DNA of 64,000 nt from Phoma sp. XZ068 (Eukaryota > Ascomycota > Dothideomycetes > Pleosporales > Didymellaceae): positions 62,001 to 126,000 of the forward strand of contig RBKR01000023.1 of the NCBI GenBank assembly GCA_004835665.1. The letters are read 5' to 3'. Made by a program: the position numbers and the translations under genes. The notes beneath the pieces are model-generated. The model saw only the letters and a program-made list of their open reading frames with translations. It did no database searches and had not been told where the DNA came from. Below, in pieces: positions 20,686-30,458 of the stretch; the first letter of the stretch is position 1, and each line of letters begins with the position of its first letter.

Positions 20686-21273
20686 TTATCTTTCTAAACT
20701 ACTAGAATGGCTCAGAACGTAGAATCTACCTTTAAAAAAGGAGAAAGTTAATGAAACAAAAAGAAAGAAAGCGAAGGATTGAATAAAAGTACCTGCAAGT
20801 AACATGGATCGGTGCAAGCATAGCTGCGGTAAAGGAGTAGCTATCTGTTCAGCCCACTTGTCGCTATAGTGTTTCAGCTGCTTGAGGTGTTTAATCAGGT
20901 AATTGGGACCATACGATCTGGTTCCAGTTTTCTCACATAACATATCCCTCGCCGTAGAGGCTGTGGTAAATGCGTCTCCATTTGCTGTTTTAACTCTGAG
21001 ATGGTACTTGAACGAATTGCACACATTATTGGCCAGCAGCCTGACAAAATCCCCAGGTTGAAGCTGAGATCTAGTCCAAGATGAAATGACGCTACAGGAG
21101 GGTGTGCAAGGTGTACTGATGATTTCACAGGCCGACACAGCAACGAAGGATGTCCGCGGACGAGACACGACCATACTCCCCAAACTATCTGCCGGCAACA
21201 GAAGAACTGTCAGCAAGCACAAACAGATTATCAGATATAACCTGCTAAAAATCATATTTAACAACTTACACAT
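20686..21273 (-). CDS. secreted or membrane protein of unknown family
   Basis: An open frame of 195 codons starts at 21273 (or at the second Met, 21255). The N-terminus is a strong signal peptide (LYLIICLCLLTVLLLPADS). The body has several Cys (SACEIISTPCTPSCS, NNVCNSF, RDMLCEK) and a helical part (YLIKHLKQLKHYSDKWAEQ). A second hydrophobic stretch near the C-terminus (SFAFFLFVSLTFSFF) could be a membrane anchor, or could be read-through past a missed intron, since a GCAG/GT junction lies just before it. It is divergent from the transporter across 254 bp, so it probably belongs to the cluster. I recognise no family. Confidence 0.5.
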   Translation of the reverse strand: MCKLLNMIFSRLYLIICLCLLTVLLLPADSLGSMVVSRPRTSFVAVSACEIISTPCTPSCSVISSWTRSQLQPGDFVRLLANNVCNSFKYHLRVKTANGDAFTTASTARDMLCEKTGTRSYGPNYLIKHLKQLKHYSDKWAEQIATPLPQLCLHRSMLLAGTFIQSFAFFLFVSLTFSFFKGRFYVLSHSSSLER

Positions 21274-21527
21274 GTGATTAGTAAGCCCTTGTAGTAAGCC
21301 CTCGTATCTACTGACTAAGTCTCGTGAGTGGCTCGTGGGATGATAGGAGGTTGGATGGAGTAAGTTCTACGCAGAGTAATGGCGTGACTGCTGACTAACA
21401 ACTCAAATCCAAGCACGCATGAACATGTTGGCCAGGCCCCAAACTTTGAGCGGCACAGTGCATTGCTACTCTTCCGTTGAACTAAGGACCGAGTTTAGAT
21501 TTAATATACTTCAATCCATTGTCACAT
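21274..21527. promoter_or_regulatory. 254-bp divergent promoter between the unknown secreted protein and the transporter
   Basis: The region separates two opposed start codons. No palindrome like that at 19.8 kb was seen. Confidence 0.45.
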
Positions 21528-23200
21528 ATGACTGAACAGTGGATAGATGAGGACCTGGCCTCACTCTCTTCGCAAGAGGACGGGTGCCCATGGTCGTCTC
21601 CAGCGTTTGGCGGGGGCGACATTACATCTTCACGTGTTAGGACGATGGTTCCGGTAGCAATCATAGACCAATCAGACCGAGCGCACCGAAAGCTACCCAC
21701 TCGATCCCTTGTAGCCATGACATGTGGAGTCGGAGGGTACGTCACATATCGAACTCTTCACGGTCCTGCGCAGGCTAAAGTTATTGCAGGCTACAGATTT
21801 TATGGTCAACAATCTTCTCTCATGGTTCCTCCTACATATTCTCTCTCGGTATATCCAAAACTCAGTCATCCCTCATTTGGGCAGCTTCTCCTATCTGCGG
21901 CTCAATTATTCAGCCAATTCTGGGTGTCATCAGTGATCGATCCCGTATCTCCTGGGGTCGACGTAGACCGTTCATCCTAGGGGGAGTAGTGGCCACCATC
22001 TTCGCGGCCACAACACTAGCCTGGGCCGAGCCAATTTCGATGGTCTTTTGCACATTATTCGATATAGCCGAAACGGAAAGTACCAGGGCAAGCATCACAC
22101 GACATACAGCCATCCTGTCGGTTGTTCTTTTGAATATTTCTATCCAGCCGCTACAGTTGGGTCTTCGCTCATTGAGCATCGATATTTGTCCGCGGGAACA
22201 ACAATCTATGGCAAGCGCATGGGCAAGCCGCTTTGCTGGCATCGGGAACATAGTAGGATATATCCTCGGATCTTTGCCGCTTCCGTGGATTTTCGGCGAC
22301 TACGAGACCATGCGTTTTCGGTATATGGTTCATTGCACCAACTTCGCTCTCGTCACCACCTCATTCATCAGTTGTTACTATACCAAGGAAGAGAATCCTC
22401 ATATGTCATCATACGACCCAGGAATGGAGCAGAAACCCTATCGAATATTCCAATATATTATGGAAAGCTTCTTAGAAACATCACAGAGGGTACGGCGTGT
22501 CTATCTCGTGCAGTTCTTCTCCTGGGTAGGATGGTTTGGGTTTCTCTTCTACAGTACCAGCTTCATCAGTCAACTGTACATCGATGAACAAGCAAAAGAC
22601 AGCGTCGCCATAACTTCATCGCTTAAGGACCACGGAATGAGGATTGGAGCTAAGGCGAATTTGTTTTTCGCCATCGTGGCCCTCGCAACAAACATTGTGC
22701 TACCGAGACTCTCAACCATATCGGAATCGATGACTTCAAGCGCCAACAACTTCGATGAAAAAGCAAATCACCCTAACTATCACCTACATATCATCTGGGG
22801 CTTTGGCCAGCTTGTCTATGTAATAAGCGTTCTGTCTGCGGCCCTAGCGTCTTCAAGCACAACAGGAACCCTGTCAATCGCGGTCGCAGGATTTTCTTGG
22901 GGTGTCACTCAATGGATACCATTTGCAATAATTGGAGAGGAGACAGCAAGGCGCCATATCAGTGACGACTTTACGGAAAGCGAAGTTGACCGTGTATGGA
23001 GTATGACCCAGGGCGGCAGAATCATGGGCATGCACAATGCTGCGATATCTGTACCACAGATCATTGCAGCTGTTGTTAGTAGCGCAATCTTTGGGGTCGC
23101 ACAAAATTCAGGTCGAGAGAATGCTATAGCGTGGGTAATAGGATGGAGCGGGTTTCCCGGAGCAATAGCTGCGTGGCTTTGCTTTCGTAAAGTAGGATAG
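21528..23200 (+). CDS. MFS transporter of the SLC45/sucrose-proton symporter type
   Basis: Two exons (21528-21736 and 21790-23200) with a 53-bp intron (GTACGT..TTGCAG) give 539 residues. After a 60-residue hydrophilic N-terminus come the first helix pair (GGLQILWSTIFSHGSSYIFS) and the family hallmark loop DRSRISWGRRRPFILGG (the D-R-x(4)-G-R-R-R-P-F motif of SUT/SLC45 carriers). About 12 hydrophobic segments follow, with a long central loop (residues near 210-270). In the second half QWIPFAIIGEE is another signature of this group. The family moves disaccharides or glycosides with protons; inside this cluster it might export a product or import a substrate. Intron placement restores the helix perfectly. 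Confidence 0.88.
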
Positions 23201-23325
23201 CTAGCAAGATAGTATCCGCGTTTATGCTTATGAATTTGGCTCATTATCAATCCCAGTTATGAGCGCTTTGTACTATTGTAGTATTCTCAAGGATATGCGT
23301 GGCAATAGCTTGATCTCAGTCCTCA

Positions 23326-24282
23326 TCACGACTTGAACTCCATGTCCGCTCCAGCCCTTATCAACAGTTGCACAACTTCAACATGATTATGCTCTATGGC
23401 AACATGTAATGGTGTGTCTCCTGCTATATTTATCCCATTGACATTGAGGCAATGTGACAAGCCAAATGAAATCAAGGGTGCGTGGCCGAACCGTGCAGCA
23501 AGATGCAAGATGTTATTTCCATAATCATCCACAGTGTAGACATCTGCCCCATTCTCTACAAGAAGCTCTGAAATACTGTAGTGGCCCCTTATTACGGCCT
23601 TTTGTAAAGCATTGAGGTTTTGAGGCGGTGTTGATGGTGATGACGAGGTAGAGTGCGACGCTGGCACAGTAGAGCGACCCTGTATGAGGAACCATTAGTA
23701 ATGCAAGGGAAACATCGATGAAGCTTGAGGGCTTACAAATGACATACAAAAAGGATGATATCATTCTCCAGGTTGGTGAGAGGTGTGATGAAGTCGAACT
23801 TGGTTGTGTTCTTGTTGTTTTGATGTGAGGTGGCGTCCCCGTCTTCCTGATCTGGCATGGACGCAAGTGCTTCTGCTTCTTCTGTACTGCCGAATAAGAC
23901 GTTCTGGATAGAAGATGTATCAGATGACCCTGCCGTTGTGACGTTTATTGTATCCAAATCAGACAAGAGCGCATCTGAAACTGTAGGAGTGACTGAATGA
24001 AGACATGTCTTCTCAAACTGGGTCGAAGTTTTGGATGGCATCTGAGATGACTGTTGTAGCTGCTTGGATTTTGGTGAACAATTTGATACACCACGATTGA
24101 GTGTCTCCAATTGCTGTAGTCGGCGCTTGATGTTACGACCTAAAAGGTTAGCCAGAGCTGGCGTTCACTTGAAGGAAGGATCACCTACGATAGTTGCGCT
24201 GCGAGATTCGGTTTTGGACTCGTCGTCGCTCATTAGCATCAGTAAGCTTTCTCCAGTCTTCGTCTTCTTCTCTCGGTGACAT
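23326..24282 (-). CDS. bZIP basic region plus ankyrin repeats transcription factor (bANK/TOXE type), likely cluster regulator
   Basis: Three exons (24282-24189, 24139-23748, 23679-23326), introns 49 and 68 bp (GTAGGT..TTTTAG, GTATGT..CATACAG), 279 residues. Residues 19-48 are a fungal bZIP basic region (RRRVQNRISQRNYRRNIKRR), split by the first intron, with only a short LQQLETL after it instead of a full leucine zipper. A Ser/Thr-rich linker follows, then three ankyrin repeats at the C-terminus (LQKAVIRGHYSISELLVENG, ILHLAARFGH, TPLHVAIEHNHVEVVQLLI). This combination is the bANK class, first known from TOXE, the regulator of the HC-toxin genes. Position inside the block supports a pathway-specific role. 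Targets are unknown. Confidence 0.9.
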
Positions 24283-24996
24283 CAATACGTGTGAAGATTA
24301 ATTATACTATGACGAGAGTAACAAAGTACAGGTCTTATCGGTGTAGGCAGAATCTGGCAGTGTCTATTGCGGCTACTAGTGTCGAGATTATGGCGCGTGG
24401 CGATGCTATAACGTTTGCTTTCGTTTGCCCAGAGTATAGTACCTACTTGCACCTAGGTACGCCTGAACTGTTGACGTATTACGTTCACAAATGGAGAGAC
24501 TCTCGGTATACCCCAGACTGCAGTGCGTGGGACACGGCCAGAGCGCCGACGGAGCCCTCGTGTCAGCGATAAGAGGTTAATGAGTGGAGTTTTAATGAAG
24601 CGATCAGTATACCATTACCTTATCGGTAAGGTTGCATGTACTACGTAACATCACTTGCGCATCTAGCATGGATGTAGATCCATCGCCGTAAGCATAGGTG
24701 CAGATGCACATCGGCCTAAAACGATCATCGTAGTAGCTGCTAGACGTTTGTATGCAGTGGAACGCATTAATATAGTAGCTACCTAATAGAGATGGGCCGC
24801 TTAGTAGTATGCTGCGTCAGCTCTCGGATATGTACGCAATTTTCTGAAAAGGCGGAATATTTATGAACAATTTGGCACATAGCTAACACACATTTTCTGT
24901 CAATCACAGCGTTTACACTGCCCAATCAAGGATCACGCCTCAATAATCCTAAATCAACCGGTCTTCCCAACCCTGGGAACTTAGGTTCGAGACCAG
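24283..24996. other. intergenic, promoters of the bANK gene and HxxHC copy 3
   Basis: A perfect inverted repeat ACCTTA-TCGG-TAAGGT lies at 24617-24632. No gene was recognised; the DNA is AT-rich. Confidence 0.45.
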
Positions 24997-25734
24997 ATGT
25001 CTGCCTCTTTCAATGTGCCGAAAGCCATTACTGGAATGTTACCGCTTGTTGACACCTATCGCCAAAAGAGCTCTTCTCAACACTTGGAGGAGCAGGACAC
25101 ACTGCTCGCTGAGACGTCGTCATCCGAAAAGCTCGGGCCGAGAACAAAGCAAGCCGTTTCCACTACTAAATTAGTGGCTATTGTCCTCTTCTGTTGTACG
25201 ATCCTCTTTGGATTGTTCGCATGGCTGAGCGTATTGGCGAGCCCACAAAAGGACAGAACACCGAGTTCGCCAAAGTTGTACACCAACTGTGGCAGCAACT
25301 ACTCGACGGCGGTTGCAGCTGGATGTATGTATGACATAGTCGCTCCCCAATGGACGCCACCAGAATGCTTCAATGCAATCTTATCCAAAGAATATGCTTC
25401 CAAGGTCCCAAAACCTATGTTTTACCGATGGCCAAATCTTACAGAGCCACTTTCTGAGGATCCCCTGGAACTGTCACAGTACGACACAGTCTGGACATTC
25501 GATAATTACCATACAATACATTGTACCTACATACTGGAGCTTGCAGCGTTAGCAGTGGCAAGGGCGTTTTCTGGGCATCGAGATGTTCATTTGAACAGCA
25601 TTTCGGTGAATTCCAAACATACTAAGCATTGTACCGAATTGCTATCAAGTAACGACACCTCCCCTGGCCCAGTAGAAATCCGACATCCTGGCGGCATACT
25701 TCGCTGCGATGTACTATTCCCTCGAGAGGTTTAG
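24997..25734 (+). CDS. UstYa/DUF3328-like double-HxxHC membrane protein, copy 3
   Basis: A single exon, 245 residues. A 56-residue cytosolic tail, one helix (LVAIVLFCCTILFGLFAWLS), then the lumenal pattern TNCGSNYSTAVAAGCMYDIV and WTPPECFNAILSKEY. The HxxHC pair is HTIHC (in DNYHTIHCTYILELAAL) and HTKHC, about 40 residues apart. Several N-x-S/T sequons lie on the lumenal side. It is well diverged from copies 1 and 2, and so not a recent duplicate, but has the same order of elements. Catalytic role inferred from architecture only. Confidence 0.85.
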   Translation: MSASFNVPKAITGMLPLVDTYRQKSSSQHLEEQDTLLAETSSSEKLGPRTKQAVSTTKLVAIVLFCCTILFGLFAWLSVLASPQKDRTPSSPKLYTNCGSNYSTAVAAGCMYDIVAPQWTPPECFNAILSKEYASKVPKPMFYRWPNLTEPLSEDPLELSQYDTVWTFDNYHTIHCTYILELAALAVARAFSGHRDVHLNSISVNSKHTKHCTELLSSNDTSPGPVEIRHPGGILRCDVLFPREV

Positions 25735-27656
25735 TGATGTATTGGAAAAGTGGAGTAGGATAAAGATTTATGGGGCATGAATAAAGGGTCCAAATGGGGT
25801 TGAAAGAAGACCTGTCCACGAAGCTTAGTTTAATGCCAATATAGTAGTCTTGGAATTTACTTGTGCCTTAGCGATATGCCATCTCAACCGAGGAATTCGA
25901 TTGTTGACCTGAGAGATGTCTTTGAAGCATGTAGGTGTACCAGGTCCATCGTCTGCCGCCTAATGGCCGTTTTTCATAACTGTGATGACGCGTTGGAATG
26001 ACTATCCCTGTTGAACGATGGAACGCATAGCAAATGGCTGCTCTACCTTACTAACCGGGCCGTAACGTAACAAGCTTCCGAAAGCTAAGCATTACTGGTA
26101 CTGCAGATCAACACTCACAGTATGCTCCCCAATGAGCGAAACTCCCCGCAAAGTTTTCATCGTCGATGGTCCCGATAGGTGTGCAGAAAAATCTTGATCT
26201 GCAAGCTTATCTCTTTATCTGGTTTTTCTTACCTGAGCCAAAATATGGCATGCATGCTGTAGTTCTCACCACGCAGTGTTCTCTTGTTTTGTCCACATGC
26301 AGGTGATGCATCATGCAGCGCGGGCATGCAGCGACGGCACGATCGCCAAGTCTCACCGGTTCTTAGCAGCCTCGCCCGCCAGAGTTGTCGAGTGCTACTG
26401 CGGTAGCAAGTATGAGTTTTGTACGTGGGGGATCACAGCAAGGTTGTTCGGCGGCACTTTCAAGTATGCCGGGCGCTGCGTTATTAACTAGATGCACGGA
26501 TTCAAGTTCTTTTTAGACCGATCTCCCGTTAACAGCAACCATTCGTTGCACCATTTGCAGTATTAGGCCGAACAAAGTATATGTCCGTCGGGACAACCGT
26601 TATGCGCTGTCCAAACTGTGACCTTGTCATGCCTTACCCACCTTAAAAACGTATGCTGCAACCGTTGTAGAGATTTGTTTCACCTACATGTCTTATCGGG
26701 CCGGTTTGCATAACGCTATAGCTATTGAAGAAGTTGCCAAGGCGGGTAAGCGCACTCGGCTCCCATACACACTTGCGCTTTTCGTCTATTGGCTACAGTG
26801 CTGTAGCAGTCCACAGCAGCATGAACGATACTCGAAATGCCTTGACTTGGTGAGCAAACACTTGGTATCACCAGGTTTACTGGTTCATTTCTTCGACAAA
26901 GTTGAATTTGGGAGGCCTCGCAAAATTGAGAGTTTCATTTACAGAAAAGGGCCGGTCTACCTGCTAATTCATTTGCAAACATTGAAGCATAAAAGAAGAT
27001 CTCTAGGTGTGGAGATCCTAGGAGCTCCAGTATTGGTGGAAATCTCTGCTCGAGACCGAGGCTATGAAGCTGACGACCGAGGCGGTCGCTCCTATAGCTA
27101 GGATCTACAATCTACGCTGCAGTGCTGACTGGAACTGCATTTAGATTGCCGAACATCTTAGTATACCGCTTACAAGCGTATGATGCCAGACTAAGCCAAA
27201 ATTACTACATACTGCTCACCTGAGCGTTCTCGTCCGCTTAGCATATACCTCTTGGGTAGTTGATTGCTACTGCTAGGTCACTTTGTGAGCGACACCGGGA
27301 CGTACTCAGGCCCGTTGCTTACTGCATTGGCATAAAATCTACAGCAGTAATCATGCCACCTCATTTCATGGCAATGGATGATAGTAAGATGGTTCCATAC
27401 CAACTTTGGACCCACTCGCTCGCTCGACAGGGTTTTCTCTTGCAGCACCCCCACAAGTTGGAGTGACAGTACACTCTTAACGCAGTCAGCATCAGAAGTA
27501 GAACTGCCGAGCGAACAGCCATACTCGACTGTTCAGAGGGGACGTCGAGAAGATCCGACTCGGCCAGGGCATGTTTCCGTGCCTCCCACTCTCTGCACCT
27601 GAACTCAAACCAAAGGAAGAATACCGAATCTTGGTCGAATTGGTAGAGCAATCAAA
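25735..27656. other. 1.9-kb gene-poor region inside the accessory block
   Basis: A small frame at 26136 (MSETPRKVFIVDGPDR, followed by GT) could be a first exon, but I could not find a matching continuation. The 137-codon frame at 26688-27101 has no recognisable features. The region may hold decayed gene remnants. Confidence 0.35.
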
Positions 27657-28361
27657 ATGATGGGAGCTCTTCTGACGAAGCCTTCACGGCGGGACAGTAA
27701 CAAAGCATATATCCCAGTGCCCATTGAGGAGTCCAACGTCCCCGCAGAGTTTGGGAACACAAAGCCACGCCGACACCAACAAAAGATTGCCCTCATAGTG
27801 TCTCTTGTTGCCGTCCTGATACTACTTGCCCCTGTCTCCTACGTCCTCCTACGCAGAAGTGCAGGAAGTCAGGCATTCAACCGCACTAGCCTTCGCATCC
27901 AGCACGACAGCACCGGTTCATTCGTAGTCTGCCCCGAAGACCCTTCGTCAGCACGGGAATCGGGTTGCTCTTTCGACCTTCTTGCCAACGGTTGGATCCC
28001 GGCGCCCTGTTTTGACGCGACTATGCACCACGACTTCGTAGACGGCAGCGACTACGGTTTCTTTCTAGACCGCAACGGCGAGCAAAAAGTACACCAAGAC
28101 ACTATCATGGAAGGGGATAATAGCAGGTATCCCGAAGGACTCTGGGTGACGTTCGATGAACATGTCAGTCATTGTCGTTATCTGGTCAATGGGTCAATCA
28201 GAGCCGTCTCACGGCCCGATGCAGCGTTTCTTGACGTTTACTTGGATCGAGATCACATGATGCATTGTTATGGAGTGCTTGGGGAAAGTCGGCCTCTCTC
28301 TCATATCGAGACTTATGTCAAAGCCTTCTTCGAATATCGTAGATGCTACATTCGTGGTTGA
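27657..28361 (+). CDS. UstYa/DUF3328-like double-HxxHC membrane protein, copy 4
   Basis: A single exon, 234 residues (the second codon is also ATG). One helix (IALIVSLVAVLILLAPVSYV) after a 42-residue tail. Lumenal motifs are VVCPEDPSSARESGCSFDLL, GWIPAPCFDATMHHDF, then HVSHC and HMMHC about 35 residues apart; the C-terminus ends near a final Cys (RRCYIRG). It is the most diverged of the four copies in the first Cys loop, and is the last recognisable gene of the block on this side. Confidence 0.84.
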   Translation: MMGALLTKPSRRDSNKAYIPVPIEESNVPAEFGNTKPRRHQQKIALIVSLVAVLILLAPVSYVLLRRSAGSQAFNRTSLRIQHDSTGSFVVCPEDPSSARESGCSFDLLANGWIPAPCFDATMHHDFVDGSDYGFFLDRNGEQKVHQDTIMEGDNSRYPEGLWVTFDEHVSHCRYLVNGSIRAVSRPDAAFLDVYLDRDHMMHCYGVLGESRPLSHIETYVKAFFEYRRCYIRG

Positions 28362-30458
28362 GTTGTTTCGGGCTGAGTTTTTTCTGGTCGCTGCATCAAT
28401 TCAGAGATGGTCAAGTTTGTAAAAGCAAGTGGAAGACGGAATATGAGAGAGAGCAAGTGGAATATCTCAGAGATCTAGCTGTATTCTACCAGACATAAAT
28501 TACTCGGCGAATCTTATAAGGCATGCATCGTATAAGGTGCAAAACATATTGCCAACCTTAATGCCTAGGATGTACAATGACGGTGCTGAATACAGACCTC
28601 CTGAACATAAAGGTAACGATATATTAGTTGTTGCTCAGACCGATTACTAGTAGGTGTATGTTCATCATATGCGGTAAACATTAAGAGTCTCGCGAATACA
28701 ATGACTTTCGTGCAGCTATTATTACCTATGTTCGGCTTCAAGAACATCTATTCAACTATGTCACGCGATCAGCTTCGTTCATCTTCCACTTAGCAGCAGA
28801 ACGTTTCAGGTAGTGACAACGAGGCGCATTTATGGTAATTTCATATGTGCATTGATATCATGTACGGCTATTCACTATAACACATTTAATTTTCTCAGTG
28901 AAGGCCTCCAGGACCACAGGTCTGGTACGTCTTTGTGTGACATGTTCGCTCCAAGGCTACAATAGCGAATATTGAAAATACACTTTACAGTAGATGTTAA
29001 CTACAACTCTAGTATATCTAGTAACAGGGAGGCAGTACACCTCAGCGATAGTTGGCAATCTCATGTCCGTCGGCGAAGGCATTCTCGATATGTGATCATT
29101 TGTTCTGTAAAGAAGTACATTGTACTTCGTGAACCCTTTGACACGCATGTTGACCAACACCCTACTAGAGGAAGTACCTGTAAAGAGATATTGCGGAATA
29201 AGGGTAATGTTTCCAACATCAATAGGCTGATAACTAACGAAGATGTGGATAACCTTCTAGCATAGGCGAACGTTGAAGCACAATGCCTAAAGTAACTAGA
29301 CCGGCCCTCCCTACCAACTACAAAATGGAGTTTAGAGCTTGTTTTGATAGAGTAGAGATTTAGTTGCTGTTTCCTACAAGAGGAAACGTTTACAGCCTTA
29401 AGCAGCGTCAACTCCTTTCCACCAGGATGTCAACGGAAACCTCCCTGCTCAAGTCCGAGGCTCCACAACTGGACATCAAGCCACCTCAGCAACGTCAAGA
29501 TAAATCTGCTCAGGAACCCACAAGCAGAGTAGCATGAGTCTTGAGCTCCTTACAATGGAAAGTGCCATGGGCAGACGCTAGCTGTTGATGCTAATGGCGG
29601 TTTACAAGGTTGACCCAGAGCTCCACGAGCTACCAGCAAACTTAACTCCGGCAACTATATGCCATTCTCTGCCAGCTACTCTGCGAGCGCATTATTCTAG
29701 TTCCCAGTATGAATGGAGCTCGAACCGCCGCATTAAAAAGTGAGTGTATGTGCAGCCAGGTCAGCTACGAGGCCGAGTACTTCGGAGAAGGAGCAGCGAG
29801 CGGTCGACGAGCGTCAAGACAACTTTCTGAATCACATTATTCCATTTTTGCCTTTATTTTGTTGTTTCTAGAATATAGAGTTGGGGAAGACATGTATCAT
29901 CGTTCCGCTAAACCATTAGTGCACTCATCCTAACTTCCACTCGTTGCGCATATCACCAAAACCTCAGAACCATCACTCGACTTTAAAAAATCACACTGGC
30001 AGCCCGAAGCCCACAACACCCACCCACACCCCCCAATCTTCCGCCCATAAATCCTTCCAAACCCCCAGCTCAACACCCACCGCTGATTGGCCCATGTCAC
30101 CTCCCAATGCAGGTCGAAGATACGACTGTCTCACAACAGCAGCCACCACACCACACCATGACGTAACCGTGTAACCAGCCTAAGTAGCATGTGTAAACAC
30201 GCAAAACAGTCTCACCCCCACCATTGCAAGCAGCCATGTCGCGCACGCAGTGCAAGACACAGCTGAGCAGTCCTGGGCGGAAGCAAGGGCGTGCGTTCGC
30301 GGTCTGGTCTGGTGAAGCGAGTGAAGTGAAGTGAAGTGAGAGAAGTGGATAAGCATCTCTGCGCACACAACGATTACGGAGTCAAGCCTATTTGAGGTGA
30401 AAGAAGAACGACGAAAGAAGGAGAAGAACCAAGTGAAAGAAGAAGAATATCAAGGCAA
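28362..30458. other. 2.1-kb intergenic region, right border of the accessory block
   Basis: No frame looks coding. A (GTGAA)n tract lies at about 30316-30339 and a purine-rich leader precedes the next gene. Composition shifts from AT-rich back to GC-rich near 29.9 kb. Confidence 0.5.

Noticed and set aside
24617..24632. Inverted repeat ACCTTA-TCGG-TAAGGT as a cluster regulatory site
   Set aside because: Six-base arms occur often by chance, and the site is not repeated in the other cluster promoters.
26136..26491. Possible gene starting MSETPRKVFIVDGPDR
   Set aside because: The first 16 residues look plausible and end at a GT, but no downstream frame continues sensibly and the nearby 71-codon frame has no features.
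26688..27101. 137-codon plus frame between HxxHC copies 3 and 4
   Set aside because: No signal peptide, domain or codon bias; surrounding DNA has equally long chance frames.
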